Assembly (NCBI RefSeq): GCF_000143415.4
Contig: NW_003314281.1
Location: forward strand, 282,088-346,087
DNA from: Selaginella moellendorffii
Taxonomy: Eukaryota > Streptophyta > Lycopodiopsida > Selaginellales > Selaginellaceae
Reading direction: 5' to 3'
DNA: 64,000 nucleotides
Below are positions 42,420 to 56,960 of this stretch, piece after piece (positions within the stretch are counted from its first letter, which is position 1; every line of letters begins with the position of its first letter). The translations under genes and the position numbers were made by a program. The notes under the pieces were generated by a model. It saw only the letters and a program-made list of their open reading frames with translations. It searched no databases and was not told where the DNA came from.

Positions 42420-44300
42420 AAGATTGGTAGTATGACAATGGCATATTTGATGAGTAGACAAAGTTTTTCCTTAAAGTTTTTTCCATTGAAATAAACCTAG
42501 AGGAAAACTATGATGAGTTGCAAAAGCTTCATCAAGGAAAATTTGAAATAATCAAATAATATACAACTCAATTCAACAAGTGTTATAAGCATTGTAAAGA
42601 CTTAGTCTCAAACAAAATGCTCCTACACCTATACATACAAGGCCTTAAGAAAATTTATCATAAATATGCAATAAAAAGAGCTCATGCAAATTTTGATGAC
42701 TTGAAAAAAGCCATGATTACCTACGAAGATCTCATAAAATAGTATGACATGGTAGCTATGGTAAAATCAAATGAAAAAATGATTCTTATAGATAAGAAAA
42801 CTAGTCATCTAAGAAGCCTTAAATTATAAACCAATCTCAAAGAAGGGATTTGGCGCACCATATGCAAAAATGAAGACTATAACAAAGAAGAATGCAAACT
42901 CTAGTTGATCAAGTGCTAAATTTGTGAAAAAGAGGGGCATTTAGCTAAGGAATGTAGAACTTTGTTTAAACAACTAAAAGGCTAATAGGTAGCCCAAGTT
43001 GATAAAACAACATATAGGCAAAGTGCACTTGACAATAGAAGTTATTATAGAGGATTAATTACAATGATAATTGAAGTGTTAAATATGAATATCCATGCAC
43101 TAAAAGGCAAGATAACCATCGAGATTATCCACTTAGGGGTAATTTTTGAGATTATCCATCTAACTGTGAGGAAAATAGGCTTAGATACTATAATCAGCCT
43201 TAATTAGCCTAGAAGTTACAATATGCCTAGAAATTATGAAATGCCAAAAAAGTATGATCAAGCTAAGACTCTAGCTCGCTATCCTAGGCCATACAATCAA
43301 GTTAAATCATCAAGCAAGAATGATAACCCTCTTAGGGATACATGACTTACAACTAGGTAAGTTGAAGTAGAATGGTCAGATATAGAAAAGCTACCTAATG
43401 TTTATATCATGATTAAAGCTCAACAAAGAAAGGTTGAATCTGAAAGCCAAGATGAAGAGAGTGATGATAAAGTCAAAATCATCCATAACTATCAATGATG
43501 CCAAAAGAAAAAGATCAATGAAGAAATCACTCAATAACTTTAAAATTTGCAACTATAAATCAATTAAAGAATAGTGATTCTAACATAGAGAGTCCCAAGC
43601 CTTTATAGGATGACATGAATTTACCACTAGCGTAAAAGGAAAATTTGATATTAAAGTTAGATGGCAAGGATGAAAAAAAAGGTAGTAAAAAACATTTTAA
43701 TGCTGAAATTACACTCACTCTAGGCCAATTTCTCACTATAGCACCTTACCTTAGAGTTATATTATTTAAAGAACTTTCGCCTAAGAAGGAAGAAACTTTA
43801 ATCCCATTTATTGCCATTGCTCACCGACGAAGGAAGAAACTTTAATCCCATCTATAGCCATTACTCACTGAAGAAGGAAGAAACTTTAATCTCATAAAAT
43901 GGCCATTACAATTGAGATAAAGGATTGTGATGATGAAGTTCCTACGATTGATATAAAGATTAGTAAAAATTTATTATTTGGAACTTTTATCAATGGTGGC
44001 TCAAATGTAAATATTATAGAAGAGAGTATTTGCAAAAAATTAAGCCTAGACCTAATTCAAATCACCCCGTTTAATGTACAAATAGCAAATGACTAAAGTG
44101 TCAGGCCCATTAGAATTATTAGAAATGTCTTAACCAATATAGCTAGCCTAAAGTATAAATTTAAATATGTTATGCTTAAAATGACACAACAAGATTCTGA
44201 CTATAAAACTCTACTAGACAAACTTTGGCTAAAAATTACTTGCACAAACCAAGATTGAAAAAATGATTTTATATATATAGAGTAGGTCAACTAGAAAAGA
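42420..44300 (+). pseudogene. decayed Ty3/gypsy gag and protease
   Basis: A zinc knuckle is readable at 42,914-42,955 (C, stop, I C EKEG H LAKE C, CCHC spacing). A protease follows at 43,899-44,096 (TFINGGSNVNIIEESICKKL), where the catalytic Asp of the usual DGGS is Asn. Many stops occur between. No RT follows, so the element is truncated. Confidence 0.65.
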
Positions 44301-47300
44301 TTTGTGCCTATTATTTCCACCATACAGTTGGAAAAGAAATATCAACCCCTCAAAACTCAATTTTATGATTGGGAGGAAGGCTTAAATGATTTTTAAGAAC
44401 AACAAATCTTAAAAGCCTTCTCTAAAATTGAATCAATTAACAGACTAGGGACTAATTTGAATAGGGCATGAAGACCATTTTATGAAATTGCCCAGTGGAA
44501 TTAACATAAAGGTCAAATTTTCTAGTGTATGATAGTCTATTCTAGATAAATTTGTTTGTGGAATGATATTAGGTAATTTTTCAAAAATGTGATATCTAAT
44601 TCGTGAAAAACTTTGCTTCAGATCTAAACAAAAATTACTTTTTAATGCAAATTTCTCTTTAGCCTCTTTGCAAATGGGTAATACAAATCCCTATTCAAGT
44701 TTATATAACAAACTTTTGAGCTTTGCAATATATTTCAAATTTTTTGGAAGTGTCTAAAGTTATTTCACCTTTTTAGATAAAGTTATTTCACCTCTAAGCT
44801 TGTTTTAGTTTTTTAGAGATCAAAGTGACGATAGTAGCATCTCCAATACTAATGCTTATGCCTAGTAGCAAATTCTATAGCTCTTTGTTCCATATTTATG
44901 GCATAAAGCCTCTTGATTGCTTCGTCTAGCAAAAGCTTGATTAGTATATAGGGTGATTTGTGCATTCCAAATATAGATGGAAATTGAGCTAACTAGAATA
45001 GTTGTATAATTTTGCCTACGTAGAAAATATTCACTAGGTGGAAATTCTCTTATGTAAGGAGGTATGTATACCAGTGGACCACATTTTATAAAGGGTGGTT
45101 TATGCTTTGTAAAGAGTGTTTCATATCTAGAGTGATGAGTATTTCCACTATCAATTGAATGTCGCGCAACTAGTTTAAAGAGTGGATTTTCATGCCTATT
45201 CACTTGTATATTTACTCTTTATCTATGCTTCACTTTAAAGGATATAGGGCGTGTTTCATGTGATTGCCTTTGATTCCTCCCTATGGGGTTAGATGTGATG
45301 TGAGTGCTCTCAAAATTTATAGGAAAGTGACACTTTTCACACTAAATAGTGTTTGTAATCTCAAATGTTTAAGTAAGCTCTCTATGTATAGAAGATCAGC
45401 CTTGATTAATTTGCTTAGGCGTTCTAGGCATAGAGCAGTTCAAACAGTTAGAACAATTTGTGATAACTGCTTCTAAATTTTCAACTTGTAAGTTTTGTTC
45501 AAGTCTCATAGGCTTTTGCAATATACATAAGAGATTTAAACTCGGGATAAGTCTACTCTCAAACTATATCTAAATAATTGTTCAAGCTAAAGGACTATGC
45601 ATCAAAGTCTTGAGATAGAACAATATTCTAATTATAATTTTGCCTTTGTTAAAGCCTTGTAGAATTTGGGTGAATAATTCCTCAATTTATTTTCTTACTA
45701 AGGTTGGTTCTAGCTCTATTTAAGCTAAAATCAAAGACAAGAGTTACAAATGCCTAATTTTTCTACTTATGTATGCCTAAAAAAATTATGACACACTATT
45801 AAAAAATATATCCTTTAAAAGCTTAAGTGAGAACTTGCTTAAAAGGAAAAAATTCTAGAGTAGTTAATTTTATTTTTCATATCAAACAAACCCATTCCTT
45901 CTTCTTTTGGATTTTTCTTAAGAAATTGCTAGCTAAACAATTTAAACTACAAAGTTTATTAAAGATCACAAAGATTAATAGAAATAAAGAATATTTCCTA
46001 AGATCCAAAGGATGATTTGTTTTCCAATGTTTGAAGAATTTTTCTTGAAATTTCTAGGACCAGAAAATCTTCCTTCAGCAAGGATTGGTTAGATAAATAT
46101 TCTATTATTCTATTTTAGAACTTGGGGTTTTTAAAAGCCAAGAGGTTAAACTAAGTTATGGAATACTTTGTTTCTTTATAGGAGGCCTAGAATAAACACT
46201 ATTTTAACAATATAGAATAGAATTTTATTCCTTTTTTTATGTCTTAGTCATATAGTGCATTAGATTAAAAAAGAATATTCAATTTAAGAGAATAAGCTAA
46301 TTGAATTTTTTAAAATAATGTTATTTTATTAACTAGTAAATATTATAGGTCTATTAGACTGGACACATCACAAAAATTATAATACTAGTAACTTGAGTTT
46401 TACCAGATTAAAGCTGACTTAAATTTTTCACATTTATCTCCACTTATTAACTAGAAGAATGATATAATTATTTAGTTTGAAAAATTAGAGTTATAATAAA
46501 CCAACTCCCCAAGGTTTTATAGGCTAAAGGATCCCCCATAATCAAAACTAAAATAATAAAGAGTTTGTCAAATGAAACTAAGTTTAGAACCAAGTTTGAG
46601 ACCAAGTTCAATACTAAGCTTGAGACCAAATCTTAAATCTAAGATTGGGTTTGGTGCTGAGTCTCAAATCTGAAATATCTATTAGCATCAATCTCATACA
46701 AAATTCATCTTCAAGATCAAAACTGATAGAGAATATAACAAGTGGTTTTCACAAATTGATAGAGTTAATTTTTCAAATACAGTTTTTCTAGTGGTGTTCT
46801 CATCCAAATGTAGTCCTTATTTTATTTATATATATTCTTGTGGAAATTATCCATTTAGAAAGGTTACATTTGATTAATAATTAGATTGTAGTGAGCAATG
46901 AAGAATAGACTAATTTTATTTTCAAAAATTAGAAAAAATATCTTTATGAAATTAATATTTCCCTTAATAGTGATATTGCAACCAATTTAATTGTTGCTAA
47001 ATTTTATTTTATTTAAGCCTTTCTAAATATAATTATACAAGAAAAAATGTATTTATGAAATAAACATTTTTGATTAGTAAAAAACATGTGTTACAAGTCT
47101 AACTTTGTAACTTGTGATATTGCCTCTTCTATTAGTTTAATATTTGGTGGTGATAATTGATATCAATGGTTTAACTTATTATGAATGGAGTGTAGGTATG
47201 ATTCTAGATATATTCCTAGATATATTCTTCTATTTATTTTTGGGAATGGATGAAACAGTTTTCCTTGGCATCTATACTCCTTCCATGTCTATTCATCCTC

Positions 47301-47998
47301 TCAGAACTTAATCAAGATTAACTAATTATAAATTATAGTAGAGATTTTTGAGATTTTATAAATGTCCACTATAAAGGTTTTAAAATATGGATATCAACTT
47401 CAGTTTTAAGTAAGAAAAAATGAATCTTATACACTTGGTTTGTAGTATTTGATGTAGTAAACAAGACATGTAAGACATTCTCTTACAATAATTTTTCTAT
47501 GAAAGGTTTCTATCATATCTTCATGTAGCCTTTACAAAAAATTCTTCATCTGTTAAATGAGATATTCAACATATTGTATGTAAGTTTTGAAAGATGTTAG
47601 CAATTTTGAGGAGCAAGCAACTGAGAAGAACTTTTTTCTAGCTACTCTCAACCCTATGTCATCAATACTATAATAGCTAGACACTACATTTATTTCTTCT
47701 TTTCATTTTTTAGTGACAAAGAAGCTGAAGCCAATTTCTACACACCTTTATCACACTATACATATTTTAATTTGTAAATAAATTTAACAAAATATTTAAA
47801 AATAATTAATAATTAATAACCTAATAGGTTATTAAAGTTAAAGATAATATTTAACACCTTTAAACTAACCAGTTATATATTCTAAATTATCTTTATAATA
47901 TTTACATAAAAAGATAACAACATATATAGACTATTGATTATATAAAGTTTATATATTTATCCTTCCAAATTTTTAAATATATAGTAAAAAAAACACTT
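44301..47998. other. AT-rich stretch with scattered retroelement decay
   Basis: Short unrecognised frames occur (for example minus 45,203-44,862, 113 codons, KLVARHSIDSGNTHHSRYE). At 46,560-46,700 a degenerate GAGACCAAG/TTTGAGACC series resembles an old LRD2 LTR array. No gene is supported. Confidence 0.45.
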
Positions 47999-48140
47999 AG
48001 ATATATGGATATAATAGTACTATTTTTAATATAGTGGAATTTTGATAGCCATCAAATTAGTTTCAATCTAGACCACTCACTCCTATATATAAATAGGGTT
48101 TTAAGCTAATCATATATGCATATTTTTATATTCTATATAT
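47999..48140 (+). repeat. family 3 LTR fragment
   Basis: TGGAATTTTGATAGCCATCA, then ACCACTCACTCCTATATATA, as in 21,870-21,930. Confidence 0.65.
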
Positions 48141-48574
48141 TCATATTAGTGGAGTGGAGGGACAATTCTGATTGTCCTTAAGGAGTGCTTAAATTTGTAT
48201 TTTTGGTATAGATTTAGATTTTGCATCATTTAAATCTCATTTATTATTATAACTTTTTCAATTCTTCTCTTTCATTTTTCTTCTTTGCATTCATTTTCAT
48301 TATAAAGTAACATATTCCTTCTTTATAGCAACCTTCTCTTACTTTGACTCTAGAGCACTAATTGGTGCAATTGCTTAATGTTATATGGCTATAGTTGAAT
48401 AATTAGACATAATCAATGATAGCATTTATGGCACGTGGTGCAATTCCTTTTTCTTTTGCTACCGATCTCTATGTCTGGCTAAATTTCTTTTATGGGAATT
48501 CTACGGATGGATATATACTATTGATTTGATTACTTTATAATGATTTCCAATTATTATTCTTTGGATAATTCTTA

Positions 48575-48761
48575 TATAAGTAACCAAATAAAACAACTCA
48601 AGAAACAATCTATGGGGATAGAGGGAAAGGGCTCATTAATAAAAGTACATTTCTCTTTTCAATTAATTAAGAGTTTTGGAATACTTAGGGTTAATTATCC
48701 TTGGATTTAAGTAGTACTAAGCTGGGTAACCTTCGGAGAAGTCTAAATTCAAGAGCTTACA
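48575..48761 (+). repeat. solo LTR of the TRIM family
   Basis: TATAAGTAACCAAATAAAAC...AAGAGCTTACA aligns end to end with 62,187-62,379. No second LTR or primer site follows. Confidence 0.8.
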
Positions 48762-50861
48762 ATCTAGTGTCTACATAGATGTTTTTAATATTAGTCTTAG
48801 AGGTGTGTTGGTGCAAAAGAGCATGAATGTGCATATAATTGTGGGACACAAATCTCTAAGCCCCAAAGTGGAGGCCAGAACTTCTAAAAAAGTGCCCAAG
48901 GAATGAGTATTAAACAATCAGTAAACAAGTCTCTAAAAAAGGACATAAGATAACACAATACAAGATCATTATTAGAGGGACCAATAAGGAGAGTCTAACA
49001 AGGAGTCTGGGACTGAGATGGAGTCCCAAATGAAGACCAAGATGGAGATCTAGACCGGGACCAAAACTGGGATTGAGACTCCTCATGGATAGACCACTCA
49101 TAGACAAATGGCCTATAGTATAGGTGGTCTTAGACCACTAATGAAACAAAGGTAAATGGACATAGTCTTAGTGTAACAGGCTGAGATGTCAGTAATACCT
49201 TGGGGGTGTCTCTCATGGGATCAGATATGTGGAGCACTTAGACCAAGTGTAAAGGCTGAGTGGCATAGATGCCATTCATGAGTTAGCATATCCCCAAGTT
49301 GGGAGTAAGACTTATAGAGGTTGTGAGTGAGACTCCTCCAAATGGTCAAATGTGTGTGTGTGGTTAAATGACAAAAATAGAATGGAAAATTTAGTCGCTT
49401 ACAATTTGGTATAGAAGTTGTTCTTTAATCTAACTTTTATTAGTGGTCAAGTATATCACCACTTGTATTGGCCTTGGAAGGTCCCTGGAATGTGCCTATC
49501 ATTAAGGAGTAGCATTGTAGTGCACGAGGTTTTGACCCTTTATCCTATGGTGATTTACCATAGGATAACACTACAAAGCAGAACCTAAACCCTCTTTATG
49601 CCAAATGACACATGCCACATGTCCATAGGACAGTGGTGTGGAACCTGAGTTTCAAGGCCTTGCACCACTAAATGAAAGAATGGTGCCAAGCTCCCAAGCA
49701 TGGAGCCAAGGAGTGACAGAACCAGACCACGGAGCAACTCTTAGGCATACAATCTAAGGAGCGAAGGGATAGGAGCCCGGAGTGACATGGAACAATCTTA
49801 GAGCAACTAGCATCCCAAAGCTAGAACTAGCACGCAAAACGGAGTCAAACGGAGTTGTAAGCGACTAAATTTTCCATTCTACTTTAGTCACTTAACCACA
49901 CCTCCGACCACTTGGAGGAGTCTCATTCACAACCTCCATCAGTCCAATTCAGGACTTGGGACTTGCTAGCCCCAAGAATGGCATCCATGCCACTCAACAC
50001 TTGCACCTAGTCCAAGTGCTCCACGTGTCCGGTCCCAAGACCGACACCCAAAGGTACCACTGACATCTCGGCCCGTTACGCTAAGGCCATGCCCATTCAC
50101 CTTTGCTGCACTAGTGGTCCAATACCACTTGCATCACCATCCCGTCTCTCCAAGACTGGGCCATCTGTCCACAAGTGGTCATCCTAGATCCACACCTTAG
50201 CATCCTTAGGATGCCCACAGACCTGGGGAATCACCTTCCCCAAAATCCCTTTTTCAGTTCCTACCAAGTCCCTTTCTGCCCCTAGCCGTGTTTGCCAACA
50301 CTGCCACTGGATCGAGGCCCACAGGCCCGACCACTAAGTCCCATGGTCCTCTGGGACTTCCTCACCACACGACTGTGTCCTTGGTCACTACCCCAGAGGA
50401 CTGCTCCTCTTCCTTTCCACAGTCTGGGCCTTCGGGACAACATTTCGGAACACCGTGGCCTTACACGAGCCATCTGGGTACTCTCCCCACCTTTTGCCTT
50501 TAGGTGCTCTAGCCATGGGCTTAGAGCGAGGTTCCGTTGAGCCACGCCTGGTATCCAAGTAGGTAGTGCCACCCACACTTGGACTGGGAGCATCGGCCAG
50601 TCGATCTCCCGGGGGAACTAGAGCCGGCTCTGGAACACTTCACCAAGCTACCCCGCTTGTCGGTCCGTATTCACTCTAGTCTTAGACTTCCCAATGATCA
50701 GTTCATCACCCAACACTGGGTCTGGCCTTTCTGGGCCAAATTGGCCTTTCCTGGCCAAACTGGCTCCACTGCAATCCTCCCCCTTACTATACTTTTGGAG
50801 CTCACCAAACCCCCTAGGGTCTAGGAGACGAACGCTTTGGGCTTTCACCCTCTCAAACTCG

Positions 50862-51265
50862 AACTCAGACTCAGACTCGGACTCGGACTCGGACTCGGAC
50901 TCGGACTCGGACTCGGACTCGAGCTCGGACTCGGGCTCGGGCTCGGGCTCGGTCTCAGCCTTGGCCTCGGTCTCGGTCTCGGTCCCGGTCTTGGTCCCGG
51001 TCTCGGTCTCGGTCCCGGTCTCAGTCCCGGTCTTGGTCTCGACCTCGGACTCCATCTCGGGTCCTTCTCGGACTCCATCTCGGACTCCATCTCGGACTCC
51101 ATCTCGAACTCCGTCTCGGTCCATCTCGGACTCCATCTCGGGTCCATCTCGGACTCCGTCTCGGTCCACCTCGGACTCCATCTCGGACTCCATCTCGGGT
51201 CCATCTCGGACTCCATATCGGACTCCATCTCGGACTCCACTTTGGGCTCCATATCGGACTCCACT
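50862..51265 (-). repeat. (GAGTCC)n-type hexamer array in LRD2 3' LTR
   Basis: Plus strand CTCGGA and CTCGGT hexamers, later 12-mers CTCCATCTCGGA; purine-rich on the element sense strand. Confidence 0.9.
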
Positions 51266-51551
51266 TCGGGTCCATCTCGGACTCCAACTAGGGTCCGTCT
51301 CGGACTCCATCTCGGACACTTCCACGTGTCATGTGTTGGTCCTTTTTGGGTCCCTTTTTGGAGCCTCACTTATTGCTCGCTTCGTGCTTGTTCCTCGAGC
51401 CCTTTGTTGGGAGTTCCACTCCCGCTCTCGACCTTCCAAGTCGGAGCTTTTAGTCCAAACATGTTACCCTCGTTTGGGCTTTCGCTTCGGCCACTACCAC
51501 GTGGCACCTTTTCCAGCTCCACTTTGGGGCCTAGGGATTTTGTGTCTCACA

Positions 51552-54500
51552 ACTCCACCACCCATAGACGAAGTTCGATGTCCTCATCGAACGGTAAACC
51601 ATTTTATAAAGTAACACCCGTATATGTTACCATTTCCATCCTTAGCACCTAGCCAATATTTGTCAATGGTTTGACATTGAAGGCTCACCATGCCTTCTCC
51701 ATATTCGTCAATGGTTTGACACCAAAGGCTCACCATGCCTTGCTCATCCTCTAAGGAGGATAGTCTCTCCAACTTAGAGACTCACTTGACCACCTAGGGT
51801 GGTTTGCTCCTTTTTATTGGTTCAGTTCTTGCTAAACCCGTTAGAGACACCCTCTCTAACTCAATTCCACCACTCATTCTTGAGTAGTCACAAATTCCAT
51901 TGATCTACCTTTGCACTTTGGAACGTTTACTCTTGACCTTTTGGAGTCAATTTCCTAGGTGTCTCTAACACCTTGCCTTGCACATTTTGTGTAACTCCAC
52001 TTCCCCTCCTAGGAAGTTCTCTACTCGAGGGCACCCTCATCCTCTTTTCTATTTTTGTGCCACCATTGGCATTACGTTCCATTTATCATTATCTGTGCTA
52101 GGGTTGTCCACGGCCCTATCTTTTGGCTACTTAGTTGCTCCCTCACTTGGAGCCTTTCCTTTGCCCAATTCGAGCACTTGGGAATCCATCCTTGGAAGTC
52201 CACTTCTTTTTCCGCAATCCGTTAGCATCAAACACATTACTGTTCCTTGGCTAACTTTGCCACTTGGATTCTTTCCAATGGATTCCACAGCCTATCTTGG
52301 GCACTCGTCTTTTGCTCCTATCCTTGGATTGTTGCACCGAGCAATATAGGATCATTACCTCCCTCCTTGAGGTGTTCTTTTGGTTCCATAGCAAAGGATC
52401 TGCTTTGCCCAGACTAGGGTGTTCACCCCTAGTAAGTCTCCTCACTGTTCTAGGCTCTCTTCCTAGCCCAACCTTGTGACCCACCCATGGGCCTGTCTCT
52501 GGAGACTATTTTCTTGAACTCATAATACCATTATATTGTAGTAGTTCATTTCCCTTAGGTGTCCTTCCCACTTAGTCACCTTGACCAAGCCACACCTAGT
52601 TCAAATCAACACTTTGAACTAGGAATCATATTCCTTAACCCAAACAAAGACCTTGTCTTTGTTTAGCCATAAGATCACATAGTGATCTCATCTTGACCCC
52701 TTAATAGATCTACCAATAGGAATTAGGTCTTCCAGACCTTACTAAGTTGTTGACTATGACCCCGGGGGCATCCCTCACACTTGGCGGTGTGCCCAAGCTA
52801 GCCCTTCCGGCCAAGGATCCATAGCAACTAAGACTGGGTGTCCCCATCTCATTCACCACCTCTTTGGTGCCTTTTAACTGTGCATCACGACTCCGAGGCA
52901 TCCCTCGCTTGGCGGTGTGCCCAAACCAGTCTCCTCACTGAGAGTCCATGACCACCGAAATATGAGTGTCCTCATATTCCAAACCATCACCATGCCCTAG
53001 TGATTTGGGACTCGAACCCAAGCACTAGAGGGTCGGGACTCGAACCCAACCTTCGTATATGCATCTACGGACGGCATCACCCAGGATGCCTGGCGTGACT
53101 CCCCACGCCGGTGCACCAACTTATACTCAAAGCGCACTATAGATCACAGCTTAGGAACCTAGTTCCTCCACACTGCCAAGTCCTCTCACTTGACAAGTTT
53201 GTGATCATGCATGGACTCCTCCATGCTTGGCCCCATGGCCCACCCCTTTTGAAGTTATCACCTTCAGCTAGAGTATTTGTTCCCCTGACTTGCCAATCTC
53301 GCTTTGGCAAGCCCTCCGACCACTGTAACATGGTTCCTGCACAAGCGTGAAAGCCCTTGATCATCGACTTTCATTCAAAGCCCTCTCTTTGAACACTCGG
53401 GAACTACTTCCCTAACCTTGATAGCCTTGCCTCATGGCAAGCTTCAAGACCACGCTTTTGCTGCGCCACTCTGATTTCGCGCGTTCCTTGAACCATTTAT
53501 GCTTGGCCTTTCTAGGTACTAAGCTACCTAGAATCATCTTTGGGAACCTTGAAGGAACTCTGTCCTTTAGCTTGTTAAGGCCTCCCTTTTTGCAAGCTTT
53601 CCAATTACCATATAGTCTAACATGGAAAATTCCATATTTTCGACTCTCCATGGCATCACGGTTGCTAGCGGCAACACCCTCGAGCCCCCACTTGATTCTC
53701 CACTCCCAGCTGGCATAATCAACCTTGGTTATGCCCTTTGATTCCTATGGTTCGGTTCTACCCCCTTACTTCTTGCTTTTGGCTTCACACCTTTCCTTTG
53801 GTCATTCTCCTCTAGACCAAAAGGATAGCTTTGCACTTTCTATCATGCCTTAGCAAGTATTCTTAGGGATGAACGTACCCGATAGCCTAGGGAGTGGTTC
53901 CTCAATCCAGGTATGCTCATCCTATAATCCTATACACCGAGATTACGTTGTTGCTTATGGGCCTTTACATGCCCATCGCTAGCCTTGCCAAAATTCCATT
54001 TTTGGCTTTGTCCAATTCGAGTAGACAGTCTTCTCCTGTCTCCGCCACCTTGGACATTTGGATAGCACCTTCTATCCATCTTTCACTAGGGACTTAGTCC
54101 CTTGGGCCTTATCTATTGCCCTTGCGACATCAAACACCACCTCCTGGTATTCTAGAGTGTTCGGGTGTCCCAATGACGGCTTCCTTGACAATGAGTATTT
54201 CCTTTCATGACATTGACTTACTATATCGCAACATAAGCAACTTATCTCCCGTAAGGGTATATCCAACTTCCTTATGCCATTAAGAAGGCTTGGGTAGCTA
54301 CCTTCTACCCGTTTAACCAATTATTTTGCACCTCTTGCTTAGTTGCCTCATAGTTGTCAAGTCCTACAACTCATTGCTGGTGTTTCCACACCTCCATCAT
54401 TATCTGGGTCACCACACTCCAACTGCATACTCTGCAACTTAGGCTATGCCATTCCCATTTCCATTGGGATTTCTTTGGCAAGGGGTTCTCATGAACCCAC

Positions 54501-55570
54501 CAACATAGCCTCAAGGTATCACACCTTGGCACATTTGGTGTTTCCACACCATCGGCTCCACGAGCCTACTTCTATGACACTTCTTCTTTGTGTCTAAGTC
54601 TTTGTCAAGACTAATACCACTCTTTCTCATGCCAACCATCCGTTAGCATATAGAGGTCACACACAACTTTGTTTCAAAGTTGTTTTCTTTTGGGAACACC
54701 CTTCCCACGACTTTAGCATGGCACATTTTGCCATCGATGAGATACCCTCTGCTCTCATCCTTGGATCGTATGATCCCCCCCCCATCCTTCATGGGGTACC
54801 ACACACCTCAGTCCAAATGCTTTCATCAATCCTTTAGGATTATTCCTTGACTCTATTGGAGTCATCCAGCCTTTTGAACTTTGTCATCCAACGACCCATG
54901 AGGTCCTACCTTTGAGGTGCCAGCTCACTGGAATACAACTTCTTGTATTCAGATCCTACTCACAAGGACCATCTTTGCAAGTGTTACTCCGACACTTGAT
55001 TTGTTCTCTTGGGGCAACTTTTTGCCTCTTAGTACCACTTGTCCCTGTGATGAGAATACCAACTCCTCTTTAAGTACATCCCCAACTCCTTGGGTTGTTC
55101 CAGCATTTATCAAGGGTAACCTCAGCTACCATTTCGAGGACTTGTGTCCTCTCCTATATTTGACCTCCCATGGTCATCAATTCGGTCTCAAAGTTCTGAG
55201 CACCGGCCTCAACTATATGAGGGTAATCTTGTGACTCCTTTATTATTTTGGAGTCTACATCTTTCCTATGATCCCAATTATAGTTGTTTACCACAACTAC
55301 GTTAGCCCGTTTGCTGTGTCAAACGCTCATCTGGATCACATCCTCAGCTCTCTGAGGAAACCTTATACTGTTCCCAAGATCCCAAAGTCGTTCTATTATT
55401 AGCCCTTTTCTATCCACCACATCGTGCCCAAGTTCACGCATGAACTTGAGTGGAGAGCCATGTCTTCTCGACATGCTACTCCTCAAGGATAGGCCCACTC
55501 CTAGGACCTTCCAATGCCAACATCAATGGTGATATACTTGAGCACCAATAAAAGTCGGACTAAGGAACAG
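51552..55570 (-). other. LRD2 internal region, non-coding
   Basis: No gag or pol domains. It contains the source-like sequence (55,018-55,402) of the fragment at 18,302. Confidence 0.8.
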
Positions 55571-55581
55571 CTCCGATACCA
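55571..55581 (-). other. LRD2 primer-binding site
   Basis: Minus strand TGGTATCGGAG, three bases from the LTR end; one mismatch to the Met-tRNA complement. Confidence 0.85.
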
Positions 55582-56582
55582 GGTTGTAAGCGACTAAATT
55601 TTCCATTCTACTTTAGTCACTTAACCACACCTTCGACCACTTGGAGGAGTCTCATTCACAACCTCCATCAGTCCAATTCAGGACTTGGGACTTGCTAGCC
55701 CTAAGAATGGCATCCATGCCACTCAACACTTGCACCTGGTCCAAGTGCTCCACGTGTCCGGTCCCAAGACCGACACCCAAAGGTACCATTGACATCTCGG
55801 CCCGTTACGCTAAGGCCATGCCCATTCACCTTTGCTGCACTAGTGGTCCAATACCACTTGCATCACCATCCCGTCTCTCCAACACTGGGCCATCTGTCCA
55901 CGAGTGGTCATCCTAGATCCACACCTTAGCATCCTTAGGATGCCCACAGACCTGGGGAATCACCTTCCCCAAAGTCCCTTTGTCAGTTCTTACCAAGTCC
56001 CTTTCTACCCCTGGCCGTGTTTGCCAACACTGCCACTGGATCGAGGCCCACAGGCCCGACCACTAAGTCCCATGGTCCTCTGGGACTTCCTCACCACACG
56101 ACTGTGTCCTTGGTCACTACCCCAGAGGATTGCTCCTCTTCCTTTCCACAGTCTGGGCCTTCGGGACAACATTTCGGAACACCGTGGCCTTACACGAGCC
56201 ACCTGGGTACTCTCCCCGCCTTTCGCCTTTAGGTGCTCTAGCCATGGGCTTAGAGCGAGGTTCCGTTGAGCCACGCCTAGTATCCAAGTAGGTAGTGCCA
56301 CCCACACTTGGACTGGGAGCATCGGCCAGTCGATCTCCCGGGGGAACTAGAGCCGGCTCTTGAACACTTCACCAAGCTACCCCGCTTGTCGGTCCATATT
56401 CACTCTAGTCTTGGACTTCCCAGTGGTCAGTTCATCACCCAACACTGGGTCTGGCCTTCCTGGGCCAAACTGGCCTTTCCTGGCCAAACTGGCTCCACTG
56501 CAGTCCTCCCCCTTACTATACTTTTGGAGCTCACCAAACCCCCCAGGGTCTGGGAGACGAACGCTTTGGGCTTTCACCCTCT

Positions 56583-56960
56583 CAGACTCGAACTCGGACT
56601 CGGACTCGGACTCGGACTCAGGCTCGGGCTCAGGCTCGGTCTCGGTCTCGGTCCCGGTCTTGGTCCCAGTCTCGGTCTCGGTCCCGGTCTCGGTCCTGGT
56701 GTCGGTCTCGACCTCGGACTCCATCTCGGGTCCTTCTTGGACTCCATCTCGGACTCCATCTCGGACTCCATCTCGGTCCATCTCGGACTCCATCTCGGGT
56801 CCATCTCGAACTCCATCTCGGTCCATCTCGGACTCCATCTCGGACTCCATCTCGGGTCCATCTCGGACTCCATATTGGACTCCATCTCAGACTCCACTTT
56901 GGGCTCCATATCGGACTCCACTTTGGGTCCATCTCGGACTCCAACTAGGGTCCGTCTCGG
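56583..56960 (-). repeat. hexamer array in LRD2 5' LTR
   Basis: Shorter version of the array at 50,862. Confidence 0.9.

Noticed and set aside
49976-49990. TGGCATCCATGCCA (also at 55,706) as a PalT palindrome
   Set aside because: Lacks the GGCC core and spacing; part of the LRD2 LTR in both places.
50648-51614. Long open frames (up to 306 codons) with SDSDSD, ESESES or GLGLGL runs in the LRD2 LTR
   Set aside because: They arise in all frames from one hexamer array; not genes. The same holds for 56,308-57,285.
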